Shown here: positions 37,407-46,577 of the stretch, piece after piece
How positions within the stretch are numbered: position 1 is the stretch's first letter
Layout of the letters: each line of letters begins with the position of its first letter
NCBI GenBank assembly: GCA_009838965.1
Contig: VXQP01000078.1
Span: 1-64,000, forward strand
Direction of reading: 5' to 3'
Length of the DNA: 64,000 nt
DNA from: Chloroflexota bacterium
GTDB taxonomy: Bacteria > Chloroflexota > Dehalococcoidia > Lucifugimonadales > Australimonadaceae
The notes under the pieces: model-generated
What the model was told of the DNA's origin: nothing
The model's input: the letters and a program-made list of their open reading frames with translations, nothing else
Database searches by the model: none
Position numbers and translations under genes: made by a program

Positions 37407-39044
37407 GTGGAGATCCACGAAGCCCTCTTCGCCGTTGGCGTACTCATCGTCACGGCCAAGCTGCTGGAAGGCGTCTTCAAGCGCGTCGGCCTGAACGCCA
37501 TCTTCGCCTACGCCATCGCCGGCGTGGTCCTCGGCCCCATGACCGGCCTCGTCCACACCGGCAGGGAGATCGACCTCATCCTCAGCATCGGCATCTTCAT
37601 GTTCTTCTTCCTCATCGGACTGGAGGAGCTGGACATCGCCGGCTTCCTCGCCGCCATCCGGGGCCGCATCTTCTTCACCGCCGTGCTTGCCGTCACCCTC
37701 TCCATGCTCGTCTCCCTCGCGGTCACGACCGACTACATCTTCGACCTCGGGCTGGGCCTCAGTTTCACCGAAGCCCTAGGGCTCGCGGGCGTGCTCTCCC
37801 TCTCCAGCCTGGGCGTCGTCGCGAAGGCGCTCATCGACGAGGGCCGGCTGCGCGAGCCCGTCGGCGTGCAGATATTCACCGCCGTCATCATCGTCGAGCT
37901 GATCGCCCTCTTCATCGTGGGCTTCGCCATCAGCGGGCACTTCTCGGCGGACGAGCACGGCGCCCTCGACGCGGCGGGCGTGGGCATCGTCATCGCACAG
38001 ATCCTGGGGTTCGCCGTCGTCACGTGGTTCGTGGCCAGCAAGCTGTTGCCGCGGGCCCTCGGTCTGCTACACCGCATCCTGCGCGTGCCGCAGTTCGCCC
38101 TCGGCATCCTTCTCGGGGGTCTCTTCCTCGTCGTCGTCGCGGCCGAAGAGGTGGGGTTGCACGGCTCCCTCGGCGCGCTCCTCTTCGGCGCCGCCCTCTC
38201 CTTCCTGCCGTACCAGATGCGGCGCGACATCATGCCCGGCATGCGCGGGGCTGCCGAGGGCTTCTTCGTGCCGCTGTTCTTCGCTTCCGCGGGCCTCTAC
38301 CTCAGCCTGGAATTCACCAAACTCCCCATCGAAACGATTCTCGCGCTGGCCCTCGTCCCCCTGGCGGGCAAGATCGGCGCCTCATTCGTCAGCGCCTACG
38401 TCACACGAGTCGACGCGCCCTTCGCCACGGCGGTGGGGCTCACGGCGAAGGGCGTCGCGGAGATCGCGCTCCTCCTCGTGATGCTGCAGAGCGGCGCCAT
38501 CGGCAAGGACATCTTCTCCCTGCTGGTGCTGGTGATGCTGGCTTACATCATGCTCACGCCCATGGGCATCGGTTACGCGCTGCGGCGGATGGCCCGCCCG
38601 ACACGCGATCTCTCGTTGGACAAGATCCCTCCGTCGTTCGAGCGCTTCGTGCTGGACGAGGTCAGGGTGCGCGACCTGCTGGACCCCTACCGCCTCCACC
38701 CGGAGGCCTCCCAGACGGTCAAGACCTTCGCGGAAGACTGGCTGTTGCAGGACCAGCACGACTACGTGGTCGTGGAGCACGGTGCGCTGGCCGGCATCGT
38801 GTCCGTGAGCATGCTGCGTTACCTGCCCCGAGCCGAGTGGGAACACACGCCGCTCAACCAGATGCTGCGGCAGCAGACGCCGACCGCTTCCACCAACGAC
38901 TACGTGGAGGACGCGCTGCAGCACATGACCGAGAACTCCCTCTCCGCCCTCCCCGTCGTCGACGCCGAGACCGGCGCATTCAAGGGCTCCATCACCGCCC
39001 ACGAGATACTGGAGATGCTGCTTCTCAGCGCACGGGGGCAGTAG
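37407..39044 (+). CDS. CPA2-type cation:proton antiporter with C-terminal CBS domain pair
   Basis: A 545-residue protein. Residues 1-400 form a Na+/H+ exchanger domain with about 12 transmembrane segments: 'NAIFAYAIAGVVLGPMTGLV' (about 31-50), 'IGIFMFFFLIGLEELDIAGF' and 'FFVPLFFASAGLYLSLEFTK'. Residues 415-540 contain two CBS motifs ('VRVRDLLDPYRLHPEASQTV' and 'ALQHMTENSLSALPVVDAET'), which usually bind adenine nucleotides and regulate the carrier. The GTG start is supported by GGGAGGC upstream. No TrkA-type domain is present. It converges with the ABC ATPase gene (12-base gap). Confidence 0.9.
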   Translation: MEIHEALFAVGVLIVTAKLLEGVFKRVGLNAIFAYAIAGVVLGPMTGLVHTGREIDLILSIGIFMFFFLIGLEELDIAGFLAAIRGRIFFTAVLAVTLSMLVSLAVTTDYIFDLGLGLSFTEALGLAGVLSLSSLGVVAKALIDEGRLREPVGVQIFTAVIIVELIALFIVGFAISGHFSADEHGALDAAGVGIVIAQILGFAVVTWFVASKLLPRALGLLHRILRVPQFALGILLGGLFLVVVAAEEVGLHGSLGALLFGAALSFLPYQMRRDIMPGMRGAAEGFFVPLFFASAGLYLSLEFTKLPIETILALALVPLAGKIGASFVSAYVTRVDAPFATAVGLTAKGVAEIALLLVMLQSGAIGKDIFSLLVLVMLAYIMLTPMGIGYALRRMARPTRDLSLDKIPPSFERFVLDEVRVRDLLDPYRLHPEASQTVKTFAEDWLLQDQHDYVVVEHGALAGIVSVSMLRYLPRAEWEHTPLNQMLRQQTPTASTNDYVEDALQHMTENSLSALPVVDAETGAFKGSITAHEILEMLLLSARGQ

Positions 39045-39055
39045 CGGACGGCCGG

Positions 39056-39793
39056 CTAGGACGACGACAGCAGGAGGCGGGTGTATTCGTCGCCGGGGGA
39101 CTGGATGAGCTCCTGGTACGTCCCGGTGCGGAGGATGCTGCCGTCCCGGATGATGGCGATGCGGTCCGCCATGGCGCGCGCGTCGGTGACATTGTGCGTC
39201 ACGTACAGCGTCGTTGCGCCGAACTCGTCGTGGACGCGCCGGATCTCCGTGCGCATCTTGGGCCTGCTGATGGGGTCGAGATTGCTCAGCGGCTCGTCCA
39301 TCAGGAACGACGTGGCCTCTGTGACCATCGCCCGGGCGAGGGCAACGCGCTGGCGCTCGCCGCCCGACAGTTCGTCGGGTTTGCGCGGGAAGAGGTACTC
39401 CCTGAGCCCGACACGGCGCGCCACGTTGTTCACGCGCGAACGGATCTGCTCATCGCCCCAGCGGCGGGCCTTCAGCGGCAGGCTGAGGTTGGAGTAGCCG
39501 CGCTCCTCCATGACCCGCAGGTGCGGCCAGAGGGCGAGGCTCTGGAAGATGAGCTGCACCGGCCTGCGCCCGACCGGGACGTCGTTCATGTACTCGCCGC
39601 CGATGTAGATGCCGCCCTGCTCAGGCCGCTCGAGGCCGGCGATGAGGCGCAGCAGCGTGGTCTTGCCCGACCCCGACTCGCCCATGATCGCGACGAACTC
39701 ACCCGCGCCGACCTCGAGGTCCGCGATGTCGACCGCGGGAGCCTCGGTCTTGGGGTACTGGAACTTGAGCCGCAGCACTCGTATGCCACTCAT
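39056..39793 (-). CDS. orphan ABC ATP-binding protein (PotA/CysA-like core without TOBE domain)
   Basis: A 245-residue ATPase with Walker A '[20 protein letters not shown]', Q-loop 'LIFQSLALWPHLRV', signature 'ELSGGERQRVALARAMVTEA' and Walker B 'FLMDEPLSNLD'. This is the order and wording of spermidine/sugar-type importers, but the C-terminal TOBE domain of PotA/MalK is absent. No permease or binding protein adjoins it. It may serve membrane components elsewhere, or a different process. ATG at 39793 lies close behind AGGAAG. Confidence 0.85.
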   Translation of the reverse strand: MSGIRVLRLKFQYPKTEAPAVDIADLEVGAGEFVAIMGESGSGKTTLLRLIAGLERPEQGGIYIGGEYMNDVPVGRRPVQLIFQSLALWPHLRVMEERGYSNLSLPLKARRWGDEQIRSRVNNVARRVGLREYLFPRKPDELSGGERQRVALARAMVTEATSFLMDEPLSNLDPISRPKMRTEIRRVHDEFGATTLYVTHNVTDARAMADRIAIIRDGSILRTGTYQELIQSPGDEYTRLLLSSS

Positions 39794-39900
39794 GACTTCC
39801 TACCTGCCGGAAGTATAGGGCAAAGACTGCGATGTTATCTGCCTCCAACCACGTCATGGGCAACTATTCACCCTCCAGGGCATCATCTATAGTAGGGTGC

Positions 39901-40713
39901 ATGCAGATCTGTCCAGCGTTTGTGGATGAGACTGGTATCCTTACCGGGTCAGTCAAGAAGCAACCGGTCTATGGCATTGGCTTGCTTGTCGTTCCTGACA
40001 CAGGGGAAATTACGGACAGATTTTATCGATTGCACTTCAATTTCTTTGCCGAGAGGGCTGCCGAAAGAAAAAGGGTCCGCAAAGCCATTCAGACGAGAGA
40101 GACCCTGCCGACTCTGCAGGAGATTGACCATCTGATGTCTTCAACACGCCACCATGAGTACAAGTTCGCTGATGCCAATCGCTTCAACATGCAGCAGTAC
40201 ATTGACCTTCTCAACGTGTATTTCTCCTGTCCTGGCTTGGAATTCCACGCACTCCTAATGGACCGAACGGATTCTGAAGCAGGTCTGCATAGGTGGAACA
40301 ATGACGAATGGGAGGCATATACACATTTCGCACATGAGCTATTGGCAAACACGCTTACTAGAGACGTATTTGCAATCGTGGATCTCCAAGGCAAGCCACG
40401 TCGGTCAAAGGTCCATTTGGAAGATGTTCTATGCTCCATAGACGCAGTGAAGGGGTGCCTCAGGGCTACTTCTGATATGTCAATATATCTGCAGCTCGTT
40501 GACGTGCTGCTTGGGTGCGTACAATTTGATTATAAGGACCAGATGAGCTACTACAGTCCTGGAACCAGGAGGTCCAATGAGAAGCGGCTCATGGTTAACT
40601 TCATCAAGAGTCAACTAGGTCTACAGCAACAAGATCCTTTTCTGCAGGCAGACATGGCCTTCAGCAAATGGGGAGTAAATTCTCTCTTCACAATCCGACG
40701 AGGGGTGTGGTGA
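39901..40713 (+). CDS. DUF3800 family protein
   Basis: A 270-residue protein with the DUF3800 hallmark near its N-terminus, 'PAFVDETGIL' (residues 4-13), with the acidic VDExG residues thought to form an RNase H-like active site. It continues with 'HHEYKFADANRF' and a C-terminal 'DVLLGCVQFDYKD', matching the family's LqlaDlllG region. Members are common in mobile and defence loci. The gene is lower in GC than its surroundings (28/60 in the line at 40201) and is isolated between two unrelated genes, which suggests acquisition. ATG 39901 is preferred to an in-frame ATG at 39832; TATAGT at 39888-39893 would make the transcript nearly leaderless. Confidence 0.78.
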   Translation: MQICPAFVDETGILTGSVKKQPVYGIGLLVVPDTGEITDRFYRLHFNFFAERAAERKRVRKAIQTRETLPTLQEIDHLMSSTRHHEYKFADANRFNMQQYIDLLNVYFSCPGLEFHALLMDRTDSEAGLHRWNNDEWEAYTHFAHELLANTLTRDVFAIVDLQGKPRRSKVHLEDVLCSIDAVKGCLRATSDMSIYLQLVDVLLGCVQFDYKDQMSYYSPGTRRSNEKRLMVNFIKSQLGLQQQDPFLQADMAFSKWGVNSLFTIRRGVW

Positions 40714-40807
40714 CCGGAGAAGGGAGTGCGGCTATGACCGGCGTCCATCCCATAGGCGGGACGACGTTCCCCGGCCACTCCGCACTTACGCTTTCCATTA
40801 TCACTGC

Positions 40808-41497
40808 CTAGGCGGTGCTGTCAATGGCATCGTCTTCCGCGGTCGATGGCTCCTCGTCCTGCGGAGGCTCGACGGCGGGAGCCGGTTGCGCACGCTTCCC
40901 CCGCCGGAAGATGCCCCTGAGCACCGCCCGCACGATCCGCAGCGCAAACTCCAGCAGCACCAGGAAGAGCAGGTAGTAGAGGATGGTCTCGCGGTGGTCG
41001 TTGGCCCGCTCCAGGAGCGACAGCGACTCGCCTATCTCGAAGAAGGACGCGTCGATCAGGAAGATGGCGAGCACGGCGAACGGCAGTATCTTCGCGAGGT
41101 CGCGCGAGAGGTCTTCGTCGTAGTACGCCGTCACACGGATCGCGCTCACGGTCGCCAGCGCGATCAGCAGGGTGTCCGCGAACGAGCGGTCCTTCGCCAG
41201 GAACGCCAGGATGAGCGTGAGCACGGCGAACCAGAAGAACGCGAACAGCGGGAAGACGATGAGGTACCTGGCCACGTACATGACCACGCCGAGGACGCGC
41301 CGCACGAACCGGCGGCGCGACTTCTCGTACCGGGAGAGGTCCAGCGCGAACATGTCCCTGGCGGCGAGGAAGCGGTAGAACCTGAAGATGAAGATGGCGT
41401 AGACGCTCATGCCGAGAACGTAGACCGCCACAGGCCCCAGCAGGTCGAGCGCGTGGGCCACGTACAAGCCTTCGGGGAACAGGTCTTCGAAGTTCAT
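40808..41497 (-). CDS. integral membrane protein of unknown function
   Basis: A 229-residue protein with about five hydrophobic segments (for example 'GPVAVYVLGMSVYAIFIFRF' and 'YVARYLIVFPLFAFFWFAVL'), an internal basic stretch (SRYEKSRRRFVRR) and an acidic, Pro-rich C-terminal tail. I know no family for it. ATG 41497 overlaps the upstream TGA as ATGA, so it is translated with the SRPBCC gene. Two further upstream genes on this strand (methyltransferase and SRPBCC) probably belong to the same transcript. Confidence 0.7.
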   Translation of the reverse strand: MNFEDLFPEGLYVAHALDLLGPVAVYVLGMSVYAIFIFRFYRFLAARDMFALDLSRYEKSRRRFVRRVLGVVMYVARYLIVFPLFAFFWFAVLTLILAFLAKDRSFADTLLIALATVSAIRVTAYYDEDLSRDLAKILPFAVLAIFLIDASFFEIGESLSLLERANDHRETILYYLLFLVLLEFALRIVRAVLRGIFRRGKRAQPAPAVEPPQDEEPSTAEDDAIDSTA

Positions 41498-42129
41498 ACG
41501 CGGCACCGGCCGGTCGCCAACTGCGACAGCTCCTTCAGCACATCCCGCCAGTGAGCCCGCATCCGCTCCCGCTCCTCGAGGCTGGACAACCGTTCCTGGT
41601 GGAACCTGACCGAGGCCTTCCCTCCCGACGGCACGACGGTGACCTGCAGGGTGGACGGATGCGCCAGGGCCGGGCTGCTCCAGGTCAGCCTGACACGCTC
41701 TCCGGGAACCATAGAGCGGACCTCTCCCGAGGCGCCTTCGAGCGTGCGATACCGCTCACCCTTGCGGAAATCGATGCCGTCGGCCGTCCCCAGCCAGACA
41801 CCCAGGCCGGGGCCTTCTATCAGCAGATCCCACGCCTCCCCTGCCGATACCGGCAAGGTCATCTGGACGCCGATCTGGAAGCCGCCTGCGGATGTCTGTC
41901 CCACGACCCGCAGGCCGCGCGCCTGCTCGTATCCCACCGCGACCATCTGCTGCCACCAGCCACTGGATAACGCTCCCGGCCCGGCGATGAGCGCCACGAT
42001 CTTCTTGTGGTCCATCTCCTGCGCGCCCAGGCCGTCGAGGAACTCCACCCAGACGTCCCAATCCCTGCCGGTCGCTCTGTCCACGGCCTCACCGGACAGG
42101 CCACCATACCTCTGCTCGTTGCTCGACAC
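41494..42129 (-). CDS. DUF4287-SRPBCC domain protein
   Basis: About 211 residues. The N-terminal third (about 1-65) resembles DUF4287, with 'GRDWDVWVEFLDGLGAQEMD' and 'GWWQQMVAVGYEQARGLR'. The rest is an AHSA1/START-like SRPBCC domain ('VSAGEAWDLLIEGPGLGVWL', then 'VPGERVRLTWSS' and a C-terminal helix), which binds a hydrophobic ligand. GTG at 42129 with GGGAG six bases upstream is preferred; TTG at 42141 opens the frame. It is 13 bases after the methyltransferase stop and overlaps the membrane protein gene. Confidence 0.75.
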   Translation of the reverse strand: MSSNEQRYGGLSGEAVDRATGRDWDVWVEFLDGLGAQEMDHKKIVALIAGPGALSSGWWQQMVAVGYEQARGLRVVGQTSAGGFQIGVQMTLPVSAGEAWDLLIEGPGLGVWLGTADGIDFRKGERYRTLEGASGEVRSMVPGERVRLTWSSPALAHPSTLQVTVVPSGGKASVRFHQERLSSLEERERMRAHWRDVLKELSQLATGRCRV

Positions 42130-42142
42130 AGGCGCTCCCAAG

Positions 42143-42916
42143 CTAGGCCTCAGAACTCAGGCGGTAGCCGCCGATCAGGGCATTGCTGCCGTCGCGCCAG
42201 AAGCACTCAGCCTCGTCGAACCCGGCGGCACGCAGCCAGCCGAGATGGTCCATGAGCGTGGGACGGCTCCTGCGCGCTCTCCGGCCAACGCCCCCTGAGG
42301 GCCGTCGTCTCTCCCGCTCGGCGGCCAGCTCTTCGAGCGAGGGCCGGACGCCGGTCTCTTCGAACAGGCTCCGCTGTTTCATCACGAGCGCGGCCCTCGT
42401 GTTCGCTGCTCGCGACGTGTCTCCCTGCTGTATGAGCTCCCAGTTGAGGAAGGCGCCTCCCGGCTTCACGAGCGTGAAGACGTCGGCATAGACCCGGGCG
42501 ATGAGCTCGGGCTCGCGCAGGTTGTGGATGGCGATGCCGGAGACGACACCGTCCACCGGTCCTCCGACCGCCTGCGTCCACGCCGGGTCTGCGAGGTCGG
42601 CCATCACCTGGGAGGTGCGGCTCTCATATCGCTCCAAGCGCTCGCGGGCGTGCTCCAGCATGGGCGCCGAGAAGTCGTGCAGCACGACGTGCGCGTTGGG
42701 GAACATGTCCAGCACGGCCTGGCTGACGGCCCCATAGCCCGCGCCGACATCGAGCACGCGGATCTCCGCATCGGGCTCGTACGGCAGCAGCGCGGCCATC
42801 CGCAGCAGGTGCTCGCGCCTCTCGTCGTCGCGGGTGACGTCTCGCCCTATCCAGTAGTCGACGTACTCCCGGGACTGCCAGTCGTGCTCATGATGCTGTT
42901 CCGTACCGGTCGTCAT
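42143..42916 (-). CDS. class I SAM-dependent methyltransferase
   Basis: A 257-residue enzyme. The SAM-binding motif is 'IRVLDVGAGYGAVSQAVLDM' (about residues 52-71), with the acidic residue of motif II in 'VVLHDFSAPMLEHAR'. 'GVVSGIAIHNLREPELIARV' follows, and 'LVKPGGAFLNWELIQQGDTS' is motif IV-like. The substrate is unknown. ATG 42916 is preceded by GAGGAG. It is probably the first gene of a three-gene run with the SRPBCC and membrane proteins. Confidence 0.85.
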   Translation of the reverse strand: MTTGTEQHHEHDWQSREYVDYWIGRDVTRDDERREHLLRMAALLPYEPDAEIRVLDVGAGYGAVSQAVLDMFPNAHVVLHDFSAPMLEHARERLERYESRTSQVMADLADPAWTQAVGGPVDGVVSGIAIHNLREPELIARVYADVFTLVKPGGAFLNWELIQQGDTSRAANTRAALVMKQRSLFEETGVRPSLEELAAERERRRPSGGVGRRARRSRPTLMDHLGWLRAAGFDEAECFWRDGSNALIGGYRLSSEA

Positions 42917-42993
42917 TGCCGTGCTCCTCGAGGGCAGGCCTTCCCAACGAACCGACTGTATACGCCGCAGACGCGCGCGTCACGCAGCGAACG

Positions 42994-43446
42994 TTAATCC
43001 CGCGGGTCGAGCCTGCGCAGGAGGTCGCGGGGGTTGTCGGAGAGCCCCGCGAGGTAGCAGAGCGCCGCTACGAACGACGCGACGCCGGTCAGCACGAACA
43101 GCGCCCCGGCGGACGCTCCGCCGAGCGAGAGCGCAGCCGCCACCAGCAGCAGCGCACGCCGCTCCATGCCTTCACGCCGGAACGCGGCCCAGAGTGCGAG
43201 CAGCGCCGCTGCGACGCTGAGCAGCGGCAGCAGGAGCAGCCACGGCGTCGCGAGGTCGGCGGTGGCGGCGGTGAAGACGCCGAAAGCGATAGCGCCCTGC
43301 CCGCCGCCGAGCACCGCGCCGCCGAGGACGAGCACGTTGGCGTCCCGCCTGCGCCGGGTGCGGGTGCGCTCCAGCCAGACGAACGGGACGGCGGCAGCCG
43401 CCGCGACGACGATGAGGACGGCGATGAGGACGGCCTGGGCAGCCAT
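42994..43446 (-). CDS. small hydrophobic membrane protein, function unknown
   Basis: A 150-residue protein with four predicted transmembrane helices: 'AVLIAVLIVVAAAAAVPFVW', a second around residues 40-60, 'WLLLLPLLSVAAALLALWAA' and 'GASAGALFVLTGVASFVAAL'. A short Arg-rich loop follows the first helix (ERTRTRRRRD), placing it inside. No family recognised. It lies downstream of the binding lipoprotein gene on the same strand (29-base gap) and may be its membrane partner, but that is a guess. Confidence 0.55.
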   Translation of the reverse strand: MAAQAVLIAVLIVVAAAAAVPFVWLERTRTRRRRDANVLVLGGAVLGGGQGAIAFGVFTAATADLATPWLLLLPLLSVAAALLALWAAFRREGMERRALLLVAAALSLGGASAGALFVLTGVASFVAALCYLAGLSDNPRDLLRRLDPRD

Positions 43447-43475
43447 GGTGGGCTAGCCTCCCCGCCGGGCCGGGC

Positions 43476-44738
43476 TCACGGCTCGAACCGATAGACGACG
43501 GGCAGTTCGCCGGGGTCGGTGACGGTTGCGTCGGTGTGGTGGTAGACGGCCTGGACGCCAGAGCCGCAGTCGCCGAACTCGTCGCAGGCAAGCGCGCCGG
43601 TGAGGCCCGAGAAGTCTTCCGACGCTGCTCGCATCGCCCCTCTGAGCGCGCTGCGGTCCACGCGAAGCGTGCCCCGCTCGTCGATGCCGAGGAATCGGGT
43701 GAAGAAGTTGCCGTCGTCGCGGACGGCGGCCCTCTCGATGGCGGCGAGCAGGAGCGTCGTGGCGTCGTAGGCATGCATCCAGAAGAGGGCGCCCTGGGCC
43801 AACTCGGGGTAGGCGGCCGCGTACGCCGTGAGCGCCTCGTCTACGGTCCTGCCTGTCGCGGCGTTGAAGTTGCTCTTCTCGTTCGGCGGCGGCGCAGCGA
43901 AGTAGACGCCCTCACTCTCGGGCACGGCGAGGAAAGCGGAAGTGAGGGCGGCATCGGCCGTTATGTACGTGACGCCTTCCAGTCCGTCCGACTCCCGTGC
44001 CTGCCGGATGAAGTGGGCGGCCTCGTCGTCGAAGAGCGGAAAGAAGACGCTGTCCGGCGCCGCCCCTGCGACCCCAAGAAGGACGCCTGCCATGTCGGTC
44101 TGACCCTTCTCCACAGTGCCAGTGAACGGGACATCGCCGCCGCGCGCGGCGAACGCGGACCGGAACGCCCGTGCGAGGGCGCTCGTGTACGGGTCGCCGT
44201 CGTGCACTGCAGCCGTACGGCGCAGGCCGAGTTCACGGTAAGCGAAACCCGCGACCGCCTCGGCCTGGTAGAGGTCGTTGTTGACGACCCGGAAGAAGCC
44301 GGGGTGGTAATCGGCCCCGGGATTGCCCCGCAGGTCCGAGGTGAGGACGGGCGATGTGGCCGCCGGCGAGACCATGACGAGTCCCGCCGCGCTGAGCACC
44401 GGCATGGCGGTCACCGACGACGCCGAGCACGACGTGCCGACGACGCCGAGCACCTCCGGTTCGGCGGCGATGCGCTCCGCGCCCGCGCGTCCTCCGTGCG
44501 GGTCGCACATGCTATCGACAACCGGGCCGAGTTCGACCTCGTGGCCGTGAACGGCGCCGAAGTGGCCGACGGCCAGCTCGACGCCGGCGCGCAGCGACTC
44601 AGCGTCGAGCGAGATGAGGGTGCGGACCTGCACCGGGTCGTCCGGGCCGAGCACGATGGTGTCGGGGTCGTCGCTGCCGCAGGCGGCGGCGGTGAGCACG
44701 AAGGCAACGAGCAATCCGACCGACACAGTCCTCAGCAC
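43476..44738 (-). CDS. branched-chain-type ABC substrate-binding lipoprotein (periplasmic binding family 6)
   Basis: About 420 residues. The lipoprotein signal 'LLVAFVLTAAACGSDDPDTI' contains the lipobox. The body has the two-lobed LivJ-type fold: 'EVLGVVGTSCSASSVTAMPV' and 'AAGLVMVSPAATSPVLTSDL' (ligand-pocket Ser/Ala/Thr), then 'FFRVVNNDLYQAEAVAGFAY' and 'RRTAAVHDGDPYTSALARAF'. I place the start at GTG 44738, eight bases past AGGAGG; TTG at 44744 is too close to that site. The ribosome site overlaps the ilvD stop, so it is coupled to ilvD. No LivHMGF genes are here. Confidence 0.85.
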   Translation of the reverse strand: MLRTVSVGLLVAFVLTAAACGSDDPDTIVLGPDDPVQVRTLISLDAESLRAGVELAVGHFGAVHGHEVELGPVVDSMCDPHGGRAGAERIAAEPEVLGVVGTSCSASSVTAMPVLSAAGLVMVSPAATSPVLTSDLRGNPGADYHPGFFRVVNNDLYQAEAVAGFAYRELGLRRTAAVHDGDPYTSALARAFRSAFAARGGDVPFTGTVEKGQTDMAGVLLGVAGAAPDSVFFPLFDDEAAHFIRQARESDGLEGVTYITADAALTSAFLAVPESEGVYFAAPPPNEKSNFNAATGRTVDEALTAYAAAYPELAQGALFWMHAYDATTLLLAAIERAAVRDDGNFFTRFLGIDERGTLRVDRSALRGAMRAASEDFSGLTGALACDEFGDCGSGVQAVYHHTDATVTDPGELPVVYRFEP

Positions 44739-44750
44739 GCGCAAGGCCTC

Positions 44751-46451
44751 CTACCAGACGCTGCCCTGAAGGCCGGGGCTGGTGATGGCGCCCTCGCTGG
44801 CGGAGGCGACGCTGCGCGCGTACTTGGCGAAGACGCCGGTGGTGTAGCGCGGCGGCGGAGCGCTCCAGCCCTCGCGGCGTCGCGCCATCTCCTCGTCCGG
44901 CACCTCGGTCTCCAGCACGCGGCGCTCCACGTCCAGCACGATCGTGTCGCCGTCCCGCAGGAAGGCGAGCGGGCCGCCGTTCGCGGCCTCCGGCGTGATG
45001 TGGCCGACCATGAAGCCGTGCGTCGCGCCGGAGAAGCGTCCGTCCGTGATGAGCGCGACGGTGTCGCCGAGGCCCGCGCCCTGGATGGCCGCGGTGACGG
45101 CCAGCATCTCCCGCATGCCCGGCCCGCCGACCGGCCCCTCGTAGCGGATGACGACCACGTCGTTGTCCTGCACCTTGCCGGCGCGGACGGCGGCGAAGCA
45201 GTCCTCCTCGCGGTCGAAGACGCGGGCGGGGCCGCGGTGCAGCCTGCGGCCGTGCCCCGCGAGCTTGACGACGCAGCCCTCAGGCGCCAGGTTCCCGCGC
45301 AGGATGGCGATGCCGCCGTTCGGGTTGATGGGGTCGCTGGCGGAGACGACGACCTGCTGGCCGGGCTCGGCGACCGCCGCGGCGCCGATCTGGCCGAAGC
45401 TCTGGCCGCTCACGTTGGCCGCGCCCGCGTGCGCCAACTCCGCGCCGACGAGCTCCTTGGAAACGAGGCCGTAGCCGCCCGCCGCGTACAGGTCCACCGC
45501 GTTATACGCGCCGCCGGGCTTCATGCTCGCGACGATGGGCGTTCGCCACGCGATCTCGTCGAAGTCGTCGATGGAGAGCTCGACTCCCGCCTCGCGCGCT
45601 ATCGCGAGCAGGTGGAGCACCGCGTTCGTCGAGCCCGCGGTCGCCGCGACTCCGGCGATGGCGTTCTCAAACGCCTCGCGCGTCATGATGTCGCGGGGCG
45701 TCGTGCCGCTGCGGAGCAGTTCCATGGCGAGCCTACCCGCGTTCCGCGCGGCCTCCGCCTTCGCGTCGAAGACGGCGGGGACGGCGTTCGCGCCCGCGGG
45801 ACTGATGCCGAGGAACTCCAGCGCCATCGCCATGGTGTTCGCCGTGAACTGGCCGCCGCACGCACCCGCGCCGGGGCAGGCGTGGTCCTCGACCGCCTTC
45901 AGCCGCGCGTCGTCGATGCGTCCCGCGCCGTGGGCGCCGACGGCCTCGAAGACGTCCAGGATGGTGATGTCCTTCCCATCCAGCTTGCCGGGCAGGATGG
46001 AGCCGTTGTAGAAGGCGAGGCCGGGCAGGTTGAGGCGCGCGAGCGCCATTCCGCCCGCCGGGAGCGTCTTGTCGCAGCCGACGAGGACGACGATGCCGTC
46101 GAACGAGTGGCCGCGCGCGACCGTCTCGATGGAGTCGGCGATGACCTCGCGGCTGACGAGCGAGCCGCGCATGCCCTCGGTGCCCATCGCGACGCCGTCG
46201 GAGACGGAGATGGTGTTGAACTCCATGGGCGTGCCGCCGGCCTCCCTGATCCCCTCCTTCACGTACTGCGCCAGCTCGCGCTGGTTGTAGTTGCAGGGCA
46301 TCGTCTCGATCCAGGTGGTGGCGACGCCGATGAGGGGCTTGGCGAGGTCGTCGTCGGTGAAGCCGATGGCCTTGAGCATCGCGCGCGCCGGAGCGCGGGA
46401 CGGGCCGTCGGTCATCTCTGCTGAGTGCTTCTTGAGCGGGTTGGTTGCCAT
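44751..46451 (-). CDS. ilvD: dihydroxy-acid dehydratase
   Basis: A 566-residue iron-sulfur enzyme that forms the 2-keto acids in isoleucine and valine synthesis. Conserved parts are '[20 protein letters not shown]'-like N-terminus, '[20 protein letters not shown]' (cluster Cys), '[17 protein letters not shown]' (second Cys) and '[20 protein letters not shown]' (third Cys). '[20 protein letters not shown]' lies in the C-terminal part. The ATG is preceded by GGAGGAG. A TATAAT box at 46480-46485 provides a promoter. A binding lipoprotein gene follows in the same transcript, perhaps for branched-chain amino or keto acids. Confidence 0.97.
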   Translation of the reverse strand: MATNPLKKHSAEMTDGPSRAPARAMLKAIGFTDDDLAKPLIGVATTWIETMPCNYNQRELAQYVKEGIREAGGTPMEFNTISVSDGVAMGTEGMRGSLVSREVIADSIETVARGHSFDGIVVLVGCDKTLPAGGMALARLNLPGLAFYNGSILPGKLDGKDITILDVFEAVGAHGAGRIDDARLKAVEDHACPGAGACGGQFTANTMAMALEFLGISPAGANAVPAVFDAKAEAARNAGRLAMELLRSGTTPRDIMTREAFENAIAGVAATAGSTNAVLHLLAIAREAGVELSIDDFDEIAWRTPIVASMKPGGAYNAVDLYAAGGYGLVSKELVGAELAHAGAANVSGQSFGQIGAAAVAEPGQQVVVSASDPINPNGGIAILRGNLAPEGCVVKLAGHGRRLHRGPARVFDREEDCFAAVRAGKVQDNDVVVIRYEGPVGGPGMREMLAVTAAIQGAGLGDTVALITDGRFSGATHGFMVGHITPEAANGGPLAFLRDGDTIVLDVERRVLETEVPDEEMARRREGWSAPPPRYTTGVFAKYARSVASASEGAITSPGLQGSVW

Positions 46452-46479
46452 GAGGACTCCTCCGGGTGGTTACCTGACG

Positions 46480-46485
46480 ATTATA
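46480..46485 (-). promoter_or_regulatory. -10 box of ilvD
   Basis: ATTATA on the plus strand reads TATAAT on the minus strand, the consensus -10. The predicted start near 46473 leaves a leader of about 20 bases before the ilvD ATG at 46451, too short for an attenuator of the kind seen at thrS. Confidence 0.6.
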
Positions 46486-46577
46486 GCCCGCCGTCGCCAA
46501 CCCCTCTCCCGGCCCCTTCCTGCCCAGTGGGCGGCGGGCGGCGAGGTTCCTGCCTCCCCAAGAACGACAGAGCCCCC

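Noticed and set aside
37388..39892. An 834-codon frame overlapping the antiporter gene
   Set aside because: It is Arg/Pro/His-rich with no domain, and it covers the real CPA2-CBS gene in another frame. It is an artefact of high GC at third positions.
43536..46424. A 962-codon plus-strand frame antisense to ilvD and the binding protein
   Set aside because: Composition typical of antisense frames in GC-rich DNA; the minus-strand genes have unmistakable motifs and ribosome sites.
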